Made by a program: the position numbers and the translations under genes
Shown: positions 32,342 through 41,004 of the stretch, in pieces
How the letters are laid out: each line of letters begins with the position of its first letter
How positions within the stretch are numbered: the stretch's first letter is position 1
DNA from: UMGS172 sp964424555
GTDB lineage: Bacteria; Bacillota; Clostridia; Oscillospirales; Acutalibacteraceae
Length of the DNA stretch: 41,004 nucleotides
NCBI GenBank assembly: GCA_964424555.1
Contig: CAYRIX010000018.1
Location: forward strand, 1 to 41,004
Direction: 5' to 3'
Notes under the pieces: generated by a model
Told to the model about the DNA's origin: nothing
Database searches by the model: none
What the model saw: only the letters and a program-made list of their open reading frames with translations

Positions 32342-32887
32342 TTATTCGTAACACTCACGCTTAAGTATTCCCACGTATGGCAGGTTACGGAACTTTTCAT
32401 CATAATCCAAGCCGTAGCCAACGATAAATTCATCAGGCACCTCGGAACCCGAATAATCGGCCTTGATATCGGCCTTCCTGCGTTCGGGCTTATCAAGGAA
32501 TGTACATATCCTAACACTCGCAGGTTGTCTTGCTTCAAGCATACCCTTTAGTGATGACAGCGTTACACCCGAGTCAAGAATATCTTCCACTATCAGCAGA
32601 TCATAATCCTTAACATCAATATTGAGATCCTTTATGATCTTTATGTTGCCGCTGGTAGTGGTGCCCGAGCCATAGGATGAGACCACCATAAAATCGATCT
32701 CACACGGAATAGTGATACTACGCATAAGATCAGCCATGAATACGACTGAGCCCTTGAGCACGCTTACCAACAACAGATTCTTGTCCGCATAGTCCTTGGA
32801 GATCTGAGCACCCAAACGGCTAACGATATCGCTGATATCCTTTTCCGAAAAAAGCACCTTTTCAATACTATCGTTCATACTACCCAT
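32342..32887 (-). CDS. hpt: Hypoxanthine phosphoribosyltransferase
   Basis: Hpt salvages hypoxanthine and guanine using PRPP. The 181-residue protein has the PRPP-binding motif IVEDILDSGVTL, the flexible loop SYGSGTTTSG and the base-recognition end with VGYGLDYDEKFRNLPYVGIL. I chose the ATG at 32887, seven bases after GAGGGG; ATGs five codons up and three codons down are in frame. Its start overlaps the tilS stop by eight bases, as in tilS-hpt-ftsH of Bacillus. Confidence 0.95.
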   Translation of the reverse strand: MGSMNDSIEKVLFSEKDISDIVSRLGAQISKDYADKNLLLVSVLKGSVVFMADLMRSITIPCEIDFMVVSSYGSGTTTSGNIKIIKDLNIDVKDYDLLIVEDILDSGVTLSSLKGMLEARQPASVRICTFLDKPERRKADIKADYSGSEVPDEFIVGYGLDYDEKFRNLPYVGILKRECYE

Positions 32888-34235
32888 TATTATTCCCCTC
32901 ATTCATCGAATTTGATACATCGAATACCAAAACAGTGTCGGTATTTTCGTCAACCGATACACGGCTGTCATTACCAAAGCCCTGCAGCCATACAACACCT
33001 TCGCTGTCGGCGGCAACCGCCAAGCCTTCCCTTAAATACTCGTCAAGCTTACTCTCGTTAAAGAGCTTTTTTAAGGTTTTGGTGCAATTTCGTCCCGATA
33101 ATCTAATCCTATCACCGCCGAGACGACCTCTCAGCACCAGCTTGCCACATATTTTATCATAATCAACCGCATTATTTAATAACAAACTGTTAAATTTTAA
33201 AATTTTTTTATATTTTTCCAACGATACCGTATAAATTTTTATTCCGTTATATTCAAACGGAATCGGCTGTGCCTCACACTCAGGCAATTTGATACCCTTA
33301 GGCAACGGTACAAACCTTAAAATACCGTTTTTGCATGAAGCCCAAAAACAGTTGCTGACACCCGTTTTCCCTGCCGTATCCAAAAGCTCTGTCACCGCAG
33401 TTATGTGCTGATGTTCGGGAGTCTGCCCCACGCATTGCTCGTAAAACGTTGCTATACACCTTGAGCGTATGGCCGGATGAAGAGACTTGAGCTTTTGCAC
33501 ATCCAAGCCGTCACCGAGCTTTATATCCTTAAGGGTATCGGCCGTGACTTTCTTCAGATAATCGGCATCGTCACGCAAATACTCACTCATACGTGCGGTG
33601 TTTTTCACCGCCTGCGAATTGACCTCAAGGATTTTCGGCACCACGGAATGTCTTATAAAATTACGTGTATAGCTCTCATCTGCATTGGTCGAATCAATAC
33701 AAAAGTGCAGACCCTTTTCACGGCAGTACTGCTCGACCTCTGCTCGGGTAACACCAAGCAAGGGGCGGATAAATCGGCCTCGCTTGGGCGGTATTCCGCA
33801 CACACCCGTAAGGCCAGTGCCTCTTGCCATATTATGAAGCACGGTTTCGATATTATCACTTGCAGTATGCGCTGTTGCAATCAGCCCGTCGGATACTCGT
33901 TCCAAAAATTCATATCTCACTTTGCGTGCCGCCAGCTCGATGCTTATGCCCTCATTCTCGGCAAAGCCTTTGACATCGGCTTTTTCACAAACAAGAGGTA
34001 TATGCATTTCAGAACAAAGCTCACGCACATACTGTTCATCTCGGTCGGATTCGTCACCTCTTAAACAATGGTTGAGATGCGCCGCTGACACCGAAATGCC
34101 CAATTGCTCACGAAGAACAGAAAGAACGGACAAAAGTGCGACCGAGTCAGCTCCGCCTGACAGCGCCACTGTTACACGGTGCTGACCATCTAACATATTA
34201 TATCTCAGGATAGTTGCTTTAACCGAGTCTAACAT
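32880..34235 (-). CDS. tilS: tRNA(Ile)-lysidine synthase
   Basis: TilS changes C34 of tRNA-Ile(CAU) to lysidine, so that it reads AUA. The 451-residue protein has the PP-loop SGGADS (26-31), the family text HCLRGDESDRDE and TAHTASDNIETVLHNMARGTG, and the C-terminal TilS domains. Start at 34235 overlaps the dnaB stop as TGATG; a start 18 codons upstream is possible but lies deep in dnaB. It also overlaps hpt, so translation is linked along this part of the operon. Confidence 0.95.
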   Translation of the reverse strand: MLDSVKATILRYNMLDGQHRVTVALSGGADSVALLSVLSVLREQLGISVSAAHLNHCLRGDESDRDEQYVRELCSEMHIPLVCEKADVKGFAENEGISIELAARKVRYEFLERVSDGLIATAHTASDNIETVLHNMARGTGLTGVCGIPPKRGRFIRPLLGVTRAEVEQYCREKGLHFCIDSTNADESYTRNFIRHSVVPKILEVNSQAVKNTARMSEYLRDDADYLKKVTADTLKDIKLGDGLDVQKLKSLHPAIRSRCIATFYEQCVGQTPEHQHITAVTELLDTAGKTGVSNCFWASCKNGILRFVPLPKGIKLPECEAQPIPFEYNGIKIYTVSLEKYKKILKFNSLLLNNAVDYDKICGKLVLRGRLGGDRIRLSGRNCTKTLKKLFNESKLDEYLREGLAVAADSEGVVWLQGFGNDSRVSVDENTDTVLVFDVSNSMNEGNNNG

Positions 34236-35647
34236 CAGTTGATACCGTTCCTGTCGGGTGTTGAAAAGCGTGTATATGCACCATCCCAATAAAGATTGAC
34301 ATCGTCAAGTCCACCATGACGGTTTTTAGCAACAATGCACAATGCCTTGTGCTCGTCCACCTGAACATTGGGGTCGTCATTGTCGTTTTTATAGTAAAGG
34401 TCACGGTACATAAACAGAACTATGTCGGCATCCTGCTCAATAGAGCCCGATTCACGAAGATCAGACAACTGAGGCTTATGCGACTTCACATTCTTACCCT
34501 CGGTTCCACGGGAAAGCTGTGCGCATACCATAACAGGTATCTGCAGCTTTTTAGCCATTATCTTAAGATTACGTGTAATATCTGAAACCTCTTGAACACG
34601 GTTTTCGGTTCGCTTCGCCGACTGCAAAAGTCCGAGATAGTCAATTATAACAAGCTCGGGACGGTCCTTGAGTCTAAGTAGCTTGGCGGTGATCTCGGGC
34701 ACCGTAATACCCGGAGTCTCATCAATATACAGCTTAGCCTTTGACAGGTTAAGCCCTGCCTGAGTCAGCCTTGTCCACTCATCGGGGGTAAGGTCGCCCG
34801 TACGCATTTTGCCCGACTCTATCATTGCCTCACTCGACAAAAGACGCTGTGCTAACTGGTCACGGCTCATCTCAAGTGAGAAGAAACAGACCGTTTTGCC
34901 TGCCTGCATGGTAACATTACGTGCAACATTTAGCGCAAAAGCAGTTTTACCCATACCCGGACGTGCGCCGACGATTATAAGGTCGGAACGGTTGAGTCCG
35001 GTAATTATCCTATCAAGCTCAGAAAAGCCTGTCGGAATACCGACATAATCCTTTCGTGTCTCGGGGTCGCTTATCTTTGAAAGGCGCACAAAGGTCTCAC
35101 TTTTAATTACATCATCCAGTAAATGCAGACCTGTTACATCCTTGCCCTGACGGATATCGTATATCTTCTGCTCAGCATTTTCCAACAAAGAATTAGCGCT
35201 GACCGCACCGCTTTCAGCCATTTCGACTATCTCACGTGAGGCTAAAAGCAACGATCTTATATAGAACTTTTCCAGAACTATATCGGCATATGTTGAAATG
35301 TTTGCCGAGGACGGAACGCTTTGGACAATGTTGGTGAGATAGCTTTTGGCCTCGCCGTCGCTGAACATCAGCTTGGCGCCGTGTCCCTTTTCCTCGTTTA
35401 CGGTAAGCTGCTTCATCTGCTCAAGAATGGTGATGAAGTCAATAGTCTGACCTGCAATACTCATACCGCAAAGCGTACTGTAGATAGCACGGTTTTGAGG
35501 AATATAAAAATGCTCGGTCTTGAGCTTATCCATTACCAGATTGATGCTCGGAGGGTCAATGAGAATCGCACCCAACACCGATTGCTCGGCCTCGTTTGAA
35601 AACGGTAACGAGGTGCCCTCAAACCGTTCCTTTAAATTGTCTGCCAT
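34235..35647 (-). CDS. dnaB: Replicative DNA helicase
   Basis: DnaB (DnaC in Bacillus naming) unwinds DNA at the fork. The 470-residue protein has the N-terminal primase-binding domain (about 15-110: LPFSNEAEQSVLGAIL), a linker helix and the RecA-like domain with Walker A GARPGMGKT (227-235) and LVIIDYLGLLQ. Length is normal, with no intein. It follows rplI by 38 bases, the conserved Firmicutes order gdpP-rplI-dnaB. Confidence 0.97.
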   Translation of the reverse strand: MADNLKERFEGTSLPFSNEAEQSVLGAILIDPPSINLVMDKLKTEHFYIPQNRAIYSTLCGMSIAGQTIDFITILEQMKQLTVNEEKGHGAKLMFSDGEAKSYLTNIVQSVPSSANISTYADIVLEKFYIRSLLLASREIVEMAESGAVSANSLLENAEQKIYDIRQGKDVTGLHLLDDVIKSETFVRLSKISDPETRKDYVGIPTGFSELDRIITGLNRSDLIIVGARPGMGKTAFALNVARNVTMQAGKTVCFFSLEMSRDQLAQRLLSSEAMIESGKMRTGDLTPDEWTRLTQAGLNLSKAKLYIDETPGITVPEITAKLLRLKDRPELVIIDYLGLLQSAKRTENRVQEVSDITRNLKIMAKKLQIPVMVCAQLSRGTEGKNVKSHKPQLSDLRESGSIEQDADIVLFMYRDLYYKNDNDDPNVQVDEHKALCIVAKNRHGGLDDVNLYWDGAYTRFSTPDRNGIN

Positions 35648-35685
35648 TATTTCACCTTCTCAGAATTGTTTTAGGTGCTGTAAAT

Positions 35686-36126
35686 TTAAGGCTCGACCTT
35701 TACAGTGACCTTAGCCACAATGCCGTTATAAAGCTTGACCTCAGCAGTAAATTCGCCGTAGGACTTAATATCGGCACAGGTAACCTTTTTCTTGTCGACC
35801 TCAACTCCGAAGCCCTTGTTTATTTCGGCGGCTATCTCTTTTGAGGTAATAGCACCGAAGAGCTTTCCGTTAGAGCCTGCCTTAGCATGAAGCACAACGG
35901 TCTTGCCCTCGATCTTAGAGGCGGCAGCCGTAGCGGCAGCCTTTTCCTCAGCGATATGGTGAGCCTTAGAGGCCTCACGGTTTTTCAGCTCATTCATAGC
36001 AGTAGCACTGGCCTCGACCGCTAAGCTTTTGGGAAACAAAAAGTTTCTTGCATAGCCGTCGGAAGCATTTACGAGCTCGCCCTTTTTACCTAATCCTTTG
36101 ACATCGGCCGTTAAAATAACCTTCAT
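35686..36126 (-). CDS. rplI: 50S ribosomal protein L9
   Basis: The 146-residue protein opens with the L9 signature MKVILTADVKGLGKKGELV and GYARNFLFPKSLA, followed by the long connecting helix rich in Ala/Lys and the C-terminal rRNA-binding domain. It lies between gdpP (17 bases) and dnaB. Confidence 0.97.
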   Translation of the reverse strand: MKVILTADVKGLGKKGELVNASDGYARNFLFPKSLAVEASATAMNELKNREASKAHHIAEEKAAATAAASKIEGKTVVLHAKAGSNGKLFGAITSKEIAAEINKGFGVEVDKKKVTCADIKSYGEFTAEVKLYNGIVAKVTVKVEP

Positions 36127-36143
36127 TTATATCAAACCTTTCA

Positions 36144-38108
36144 TTATTTTCTGACTTCTTTTTTATAAGCGTCAATAGCATGCTTAAGCTGTAAAACAGC
36201 ATCCTCGAAGCTATCGACCTGAAGCTGACAGGCAGCCATCGTTCTGTGACCGCCGCCGCCCAATTTTTCCATAATCACCTGAACGTTCATACTGCCGAGC
36301 GACCTCGCCGAAATGTTGAACTCACTGCCGTAGCGACAAACGACAAAGGAGCCTAATACACCGCTGATGCCCAGCATCTCGTCAGCCGCCTGAGCCGAAG
36401 CAAGACGTGTGTTTTCATTGACAGTACCGTTGATAGCAATGGCACAGTCGTTATCATAAAGCTCGGCTGAGCTTACTATCTCAGCACGAAGCTTATAGGT
36501 ATCCATTGAGCCCGCAAACAGCTTTTTAACCGTAACAGGATCGGCTCCTCGGTTGCGCAAAAAGGCCGAAGCCTCAAAGGTTCTGACACCTGTGTTAAGC
36601 ACAAAATTGCGGCTGTCCAGCATAATTCCCGAGAGTAATGCCTCGGCCTCGAACTGACCGACACTTTTGGGACACATATACTGTAGCATCTCGGTCACCA
36701 TTTCGCAGGCTGACGAGACCGCTGTTTCATGATAGAATATAACGGCATCATTGATAAAATCGACCGCCTTGCGGTGATGGTCGATAACTACGACATTCTG
36801 ACAGTGGTCATATACCTCTGGGCTTTCAAGGAAGGACGGACGGTGCACATCACAAACTATAAGCAAGGTCTCCTTGTCAATAACAGGCATAACCTCAGCG
36901 CCCGTCATAATATTGCAATGAACACCCAACGAGTCGGCACGTTCAAGCAATGAGCCTGCCATGGTCTTGGTTTTATCCATAACTATGTAAGGCTGACGGC
37001 CCAAGGTGGATACCGCACTTGCCATTGCGATACATGAACCGAGGCTGTCAAGATCGGCAAACCTATGTCCCATCAATATAACGTTGCTGGAGGACATAAT
37101 AAGCGATTTCAACGTATTGGAAATAATACGTGCACGCACCTTGTTGTGCTTTTCCAATGCACCCGAAACTCCGCCAAAGAATTTATACTCGTTATTGGGC
37201 ATTTTAACGACGGTCTGGTCACCGCCACGTCCCAAAGCCATGTCCAGTGCCTGCTTGGCCATTTCCTCGCAATCGGCCAACGAGCCGCCGCCCTGACCGA
37301 CACCGATGGACAGTGTTGCCGAGCTGTCGTTGAACTTGAGCTCTCTGACCTCGCTCAGTACCGAGAAGCCCTCCTCTAAGAGCTTTTTATAGCTTCGCTC
37401 CTCAAGCACCAGCATATAGCGGTCACCCGAGAGCTTACGGCATACTCCGTTTATATTTGAGAACCATTTTTCTATTCTGCGTTGTACCGAGCCACGGAAC
37501 GATGCAATCTCACTGTCTCTTGCATTCTTGGTTATCTCATCAAGGTTATCTATTGCAACTAACGCCACAACAGGTCTTGTCTGCTCATACTCATGAGCAG
37601 TCTTTCTGAGTGTTGTTATGTCGAAGAGATAGTATATTCTCATAGGCATGGCTTCCGCCTCGATATCCGAGTCGGTAACCGAGAATATCTTGTTACCCAA
37701 GGTTATCTCAGCCTCGCCCTTGGCCTCGATATCGTCCTTAAAATCACTGCCGAATACCTTTTCAATATCCTTTCCTACGGTCAGTGAGGCATCAGGAACA
37801 TCGGCCTCAAACTGAGGATTGTACCATACTATCTCGCCGTAAGCAGTAGTAATAAGAACAGGTAATCTGAGCTCAGTCAAGGCTTTGGACTGAGCGGTGG
37901 AGATTCCCCTTGAGACACCCGAAATGATCTTACCGATGTTTGTGTGAAGTCCTACCAGCGAAAAGATAGCAATTATAAAACCAAAAATAGCAATTCCGCC
38001 TGCGATATATAAAGCATACTCTCCCCCGAAAATTATGGCAGCAACATCAGCAACCAACAGCATCAGCAGTATCAAAAAAATTCTGCCTACTCCCCAAACC
38101 TTTTTCAT
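36144..38108 (-). CDS. gdpP: Cyclic-di-AMP phosphodiesterase GdpP
   Basis: GdpP degrades cyclic-di-AMP, which controls potassium, osmolyte and wall homeostasis. The 654-residue protein has two membrane helices (about 8-28 and 30-54), a PAS domain (about 75-165), a degenerate GGDEF domain (about 175-305, without the GGDEF residues), and a DHH/DHHA1 phosphodiesterase: GHRFADLDS (347-355), CDVHRPS (Asp420), DHHRK (443-447), and late GGGGHRTMAA for the DHHA1 part. It follows rnj by 25 bases. Confidence 0.95.
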   Translation of the reverse strand: MKKVWGVGRIFLILLMLLVADVAAIIFGGEYALYIAGGIAIFGFIIAIFSLVGLHTNIGKIISGVSRGISTAQSKALTELRLPVLITTAYGEIVWYNPQFEADVPDASLTVGKDIEKVFGSDFKDDIEAKGEAEITLGNKIFSVTDSDIEAEAMPMRIYYLFDITTLRKTAHEYEQTRPVVALVAIDNLDEITKNARDSEIASFRGSVQRRIEKWFSNINGVCRKLSGDRYMLVLEERSYKKLLEEGFSVLSEVRELKFNDSSATLSIGVGQGGGSLADCEEMAKQALDMALGRGGDQTVVKMPNNEYKFFGGVSGALEKHNKVRARIISNTLKSLIMSSSNVILMGHRFADLDSLGSCIAMASAVSTLGRQPYIVMDKTKTMAGSLLERADSLGVHCNIMTGAEVMPVIDKETLLIVCDVHRPSFLESPEVYDHCQNVVVIDHHRKAVDFINDAVIFYHETAVSSACEMVTEMLQYMCPKSVGQFEAEALLSGIMLDSRNFVLNTGVRTFEASAFLRNRGADPVTVKKLFAGSMDTYKLRAEIVSSAELYDNDCAIAINGTVNENTRLASAQAADEMLGISGVLGSFVVCRYGSEFNISARSLGSMNVQVIMEKLGGGGHRTMAACQLQVDSFEDAVLQLKHAIDAYKKEVRK

Positions 38109-38133
38109 CCGAGGTCAAACCTCCTTAATATAA

Positions 38134-40035
38134 TCAAATTTCAAGTATAACGGGTAATATCATCGGACTGCGTCCCGTCTGTTCGTGTAAATGGCGGGCA
38201 AGTCCGTCACGGATTCGTGACTTGACCATATTCCAATCACGGACATTAGTAATATAGCACCTTTCGAGTATATCACATGCAACCTCACGTGCATCATCCA
38301 TAAGCTTTTCTGCCTCTTTCACGTACACAAAGCCACGTGAAATGACCTCGGGGCCTGCAATGACTTCACGTGTCACCTGATCGACCGAAACAGCCACAAC
38401 AATGATACCGTCCTCAGCCAAATGCTTACGGTCACGCAAGACAACATTCCCGACATCTCCGACACCGAAGCCGTCGACAAATATACTGCCTGCAGTAACG
38501 GTCTCGACCACCTTCATGCTGTCATTGGTCAATTCGATAACAAAGCCGTTCTTGCCGATAAGGATGTTTTTATGCTCGACACCTACCGTTTCGGCAAGGC
38601 TTGCGTGCTTGGCAAGATGCTTTTGCTCACCGTGTACAGGTATAAAGAACCTTGGCTGAACAAGGTTCAGCATGAGCTTCAGTTCCTCCTGACAGGCGTG
38701 TCCCGAAACATGGACGTCATACATCTTCTCATAAACAACGTGTGAGCCCAATTCAAGAAGCTTGTTGATAACCTTATTAACCGTTTTTTCATTGCCCGGA
38801 ATAGGTGTTGCGGATATGATTATGAAGTCGCCTGCTCCGACACTGACGTTTCGGTGGTCTCCGAAGGCCATTCTGTGAAGGGCCGACATAGGCTCACCCT
38901 GACTGCCCGTAGTTATAATGACAACCTGCTCAGGCATATATTTTTTTACCGCTTCAAGGTCGATAAGCACCCCTTGAGGTACGGTTAAGTAGCCCAAATC
39001 CGAAGCTACCTGAACCACGTTCTGCATGCTTCTGCCCGAAACAGCAACCTTGCGGCCGCAACGGACCGCCTCATCAATTATCTGCTGAACACGGTGGATA
39101 TTGGACGAGAAGGTAGCAACAATGATACGCTTTCTTTCAGCTTTTTTGAAAAGAGTCGAAAAGCTTTCACCGACTATGCTTTCGCTCGGGGTGAAGCCTA
39201 AACGCTCGGCATTGGTAGAATCGGATAAAAGAGCCAGTACACCGTTTTTACCCAACTCACCGAAGCGTGCAAGGTCGATAACCTCACCGTCTATCGGTGT
39301 CGTGTCTATCTTAAAGTCACCGGTCTGTACCACAGTTCCCAAAGGTGTTGTGATAGCAAGCGCTACCGCATCGGGAATCGAATGGTTGACATGAATAAAT
39401 TCGACCGAGAAAGCACCTAATTTGACGGTATCTCTGGGCTTTATAACGTTCAATTTAGCTCTGTCCAGAAGCTTATGCTCACGCAGCTTGCCTTCTATAA
39501 GTCCCAAGGTCAGCGCAGTGCCGTAAACAGGAATATTGCATTCCTTTAAAAGATACGGTATGGCGCCGATATGGTCCTCATGGCCGTGGGTAACGAGCAG
39601 ACCCTTAATTTTATCGACATTCTTTATGATGTGGCTAAAGTCGGGAATAACAATATCAATACCCGGCATTTCCTCATCAGGGAAAGACATTCCGCAATCA
39701 ACAAGGAGCATATCGTCACCGTATTCATACAGTGTGATATTCTTTCCAATCTCCCCCAGACCGCCTAACGGTATTATGCGTAGCGGCTTAACGGGCTTCT
39801 GAGTCCTTTTGGTGTATTGCCTCTTGGTAGGCTGCTTAGTTGTTTTGGTTGCGGATCTTGTGCCCGATTTCGCTGATTTCGTCTTGCTCTGCTGTGCGGG
39901 AGCAGATTTTGCACCTGTCTTCAAACCGTTCTTGGAGGCTTTAGCTCCGTTTGACGGCTTTTTATAGTACTTTTTCTTAACGTTTGTGGTTTCGTTCAAC
40001 TGTTCTTCGGCATTATTATTTTTCTTTACTGCCAT
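38134..40035 (-). CDS. rnj: Ribonuclease J with basic N-terminal extension
   Basis: RNase J is a 5'-3' exonuclease and endonuclease of mRNA decay and rRNA maturation. The 633-residue protein has the metallo-beta-lactamase motif HGHEDHIG (150-157), the beta-CASP region with STNAERLGFTPSE and TGSQGEPMSAL, and the C-terminal domain to LPVILEI. Residues 1-83 are an extra Lys/Thr/Ala-rich tail, disordered and strongly basic, absent from Bacillus RNase J1; it may bind RNA or ribosomes. AAGGAG lies eight bases before the ATG. First gene of the rnj-gdpP-rplI-dnaB-tilS-hpt-ftsH operon. Confidence 0.95.
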   Translation of the reverse strand: MAVKKNNNAEEQLNETTNVKKKYYKKPSNGAKASKNGLKTGAKSAPAQQSKTKSAKSGTRSATKTTKQPTKRQYTKRTQKPVKPLRIIPLGGLGEIGKNITLYEYGDDMLLVDCGMSFPDEEMPGIDIVIPDFSHIIKNVDKIKGLLVTHGHEDHIGAIPYLLKECNIPVYGTALTLGLIEGKLREHKLLDRAKLNVIKPRDTVKLGAFSVEFIHVNHSIPDAVALAITTPLGTVVQTGDFKIDTTPIDGEVIDLARFGELGKNGVLALLSDSTNAERLGFTPSESIVGESFSTLFKKAERKRIIVATFSSNIHRVQQIIDEAVRCGRKVAVSGRSMQNVVQVASDLGYLTVPQGVLIDLEAVKKYMPEQVVIITTGSQGEPMSALHRMAFGDHRNVSVGAGDFIIISATPIPGNEKTVNKVINKLLELGSHVVYEKMYDVHVSGHACQEELKLMLNLVQPRFFIPVHGEQKHLAKHASLAETVGVEHKNILIGKNGFVIELTNDSMKVVETVTAGSIFVDGFGVGDVGNVVLRDRKHLAEDGIIVVAVSVDQVTREVIAGPEVISRGFVYVKEAEKLMDDAREVACDILERCYITNVRDWNMVKSRIRDGLARHLHEQTGRSPMILPVILEI

Positions 40036-40174
40036 TAAATAAACTCCTTCTTCCGTATAAAAGGTTCACGGCGAGTCTGACCTTAACGGATAATTTATGT
40101 ACTTGATTAATATATATATTCAAATAATAATATTTATCAAAATCGCATAAAATACACACATTTATACAGATTAT

Positions 40175-40203
40175 ATTTTACCTCAAAACGCTTACAATGT
40201 CAA
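40175..40203 (-). promoter_or_regulatory. Sigma-A promoter of the rnj-ftsH operon
   Basis: On the minus strand TTGACA (40203-40198), 17 bases, TAAAAT (40180-40175). It gives a leader of about 130 bases, mostly AT-rich and without a recognised riboswitch. Confidence 0.82.
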
Positions 40204-40257
40204 GCAAAGCAAGGCAATATTTACCGTTATTGCATAATAAATGCTATTACAAAGTAT

Positions 40258-40470
40258 TATAATGGTTATAGAGAGTCGAAATATTGCTTAAACGCACTAT
40301 TTCGACACCAAATCGTAGATTTGGTAACAAATTTTCAAGGAAAATTTGGTTTTAACCATTGCAATGAATATCGAGCCAATTCAAATTATTTGTAATTTGA
40401 ATTGGCAAAAGCCGATATAATCGGCTTGTCGAAACGCTTTTGAGCGTTTCGACATTCTATAATCATTATG
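40258..40470. repeat. MITE-like element, copy B (213 bp), inverted relative to copy A
   Basis: Ends are TATAATGGTTATAGA and, reversed, CATAATGATTATAGA. It is a chain of hairpins: GTCGAAATA/TATTTCGAC (40275-40306), CCAAATC/GATTTGG, GCCAATTCAAATTA/TAATTTGAATTGGC (40375-40406), GCCGAT/ATCGGC (40411-40425) and GTCGAAACGCT/AGCGTTTCGAC (40428-40453). The 40375-40425 pair is missing from copy A. It lies upstream of the rnj promoter. The rest of the 623-base gap between rnj and gap holds that promoter and two terminators. Confidence 0.85.
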
Positions 40471-40496
40471 GCTGATTTTGTGCAAAAATAAACACA

Positions 40497-40527
40497 GCCC
40501 GTCCTTAAAATCAGTTTAAGGACGGGC
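40497..40527. terminator. Hairpin, possible second terminator after gap
   Basis: GCCCGTCCTTAAA pairs with TTTAAGGACGGGC around a short loop; on the minus strand TGTGTTTATTTTTG follows. It could back up the terminator at 40594-40625. Confidence 0.6.
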
Positions 40528-40593
40528 AAATACCATATTTCATAATTAAACGACATTGCCAAGACAAAAGGATTTTCAAAACTTCACTCAAAA

Positions 40594-40625
40594 ACGACCC
40601 CTTGAGCCGAAGCTCAAGGGGTCGT
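40594..40625 (-). terminator. Terminator of gap
   Basis: ACGACCCCTTGAGC pairs perfectly with GCTCAAGGGGTCGT around CGAA; on the minus strand TTTTT follows. Confidence 0.9.
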
Positions 40626-40658
40626 AATTCTTTGAAATCCTAACAGATTCGGCAAAGA

Positions 40659-41004
40659 TTAGATCTCTGCGAAGTACTTAATGGTACGAACCATCTGGCT
40701 GGTGTAGGAGTTCTCGTTGTCGTACCAAGAAACGACCTGTACCTGATAGGTATCGTCGTCGATCTTAGCAACCATGGTCTGAGTAGCATCGAACAAAGAA
40801 CCGTAGGTCATGCCGATGATGTCAGAAGAAACGATGTCCTCGGTGTTGTAGCCGAAGGAATCGGAAGCAGCAGCCTTCATGGCAGCGTTGATACCGTCAA
40901 CGGTGATATCCTTGCCCTTAACAACAGCAACAAGAATGGTGGTAGAACCGGTGCAGGTGGGAACACGCTGAGCAGAGCCGATAAGCTTGCCGTTGAGCTC
41001 GGGG
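40659..41004 (-). CDS. gap: Glyceraldehyde-3-phosphate dehydrogenase, type I (5' partial)
   Basis: Only the last 115 codons are in the window; the gene runs off the right edge. The glycolytic enzyme oxidises glyceraldehyde-3-phosphate with NAD. Visible text is the C-terminal part of the catalytic domain: PELNGKLIGSAQRVP, then SSDIIGMTYGSLFDA and the hallmark VVSWYDNENSY near the end. The codon use is strongly biased, as in highly expressed genes. A strong terminator follows the stop. Confidence 0.96.
   Translation of the reverse strand, partial: PELNGKLIGSAQRVPTCTGSTTILVAVVKGKDITVDGINAAMKAAASDSFGYNTEDIVSSDIIGMTYGSLFDATQTMVAKIDDDTYQVQVVSWYDNENSYTSQMVRTIKYFAEI

Overview
The window looks like chromosomal DNA from a low-to-medium GC Gram-positive bacterium of class Clostridia, probably an Oscillospiraceae/Ruminococcaceae-type gut organism. 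This rests on Firmicutes gene sets (rny, rnj, ymdB, fakA/yloV with asp23, gdpP-rplI-dnaB, ywiB-argS), strong AGGAGG-type ribosome sites, many clean sigma-A promoters with 17-base spacers, and TTG/GTG starts. The assignment is inference; no rRNA or tRNA gene was seen. The two edge genes (a MetH reactivation protein at the left, GAPDH at the right) are cut by the window.

Layout. 1-2750: split cobalamin-dependent methionine synthase. 2797-5272 (minus): SGNH esterase, EamA transporter and a LOG-family hydrolase. 5473-6968: pssA-psd, making phosphatidylethanolamine. 6969-7825: an 857-base gene-free stretch with a predicted overlapping sense/antisense small RNA pair and the rny promoter. 7826-9370: RNase Y. 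9427-12710: a self-contained three-gene cassette with its own promoter and terminator: a membrane protein with TrkA-N-like and RyR-like domains, a stand-alone RyR-domain protein, and a TIR-domain protein. It resembles a nucleotide-signalling immune system of the Thoeris type and is the main discovery candidate. 12714-14742 (minus): PPP phosphatase, unknown protein and HAD phosphatase of the RNA-repair-associated type. 14854-16352: LUD protein and an alpha/beta hydrolase. 16401-19345 (minus): murI, DUF1934 and argS.

19552-20442 is a second EamA transporter. 20549-27111 is a probable operon of ymdB, an orphan solute-binding lipoprotein, asp23, fakA and recG. 27408-29613 is a divergent AraC regulator and Gfo/Idh/MocA oxidoreductase. 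29708-30421 is a small AT-rich SLOG gene facing away from an XRE repressor. 30473-40035 (minus) is a long housekeeping operon, rnj-gdpP-rplI-dnaB-tilS-hpt-ftsH, behind one good promoter. 40659-41004 is the end of gap.

Repeats: two inverted copies of a hairpin-rich MITE-like element (27197-27360 and 40258-40470), a palindrome of the widespread TCATTCTGA type (4628-4686), a REP-like hairpin (16373-16394) and a three-way-junction element (20474-20525). Three RNA-turnover factors (RNase Y, YmdB, RNase J) lie in the window. The rny-ymdB neighbourhood known from Bacillus is here interrupted by about 11 kb that includes the TIR/RyR cassette and the phosphatase cassette.
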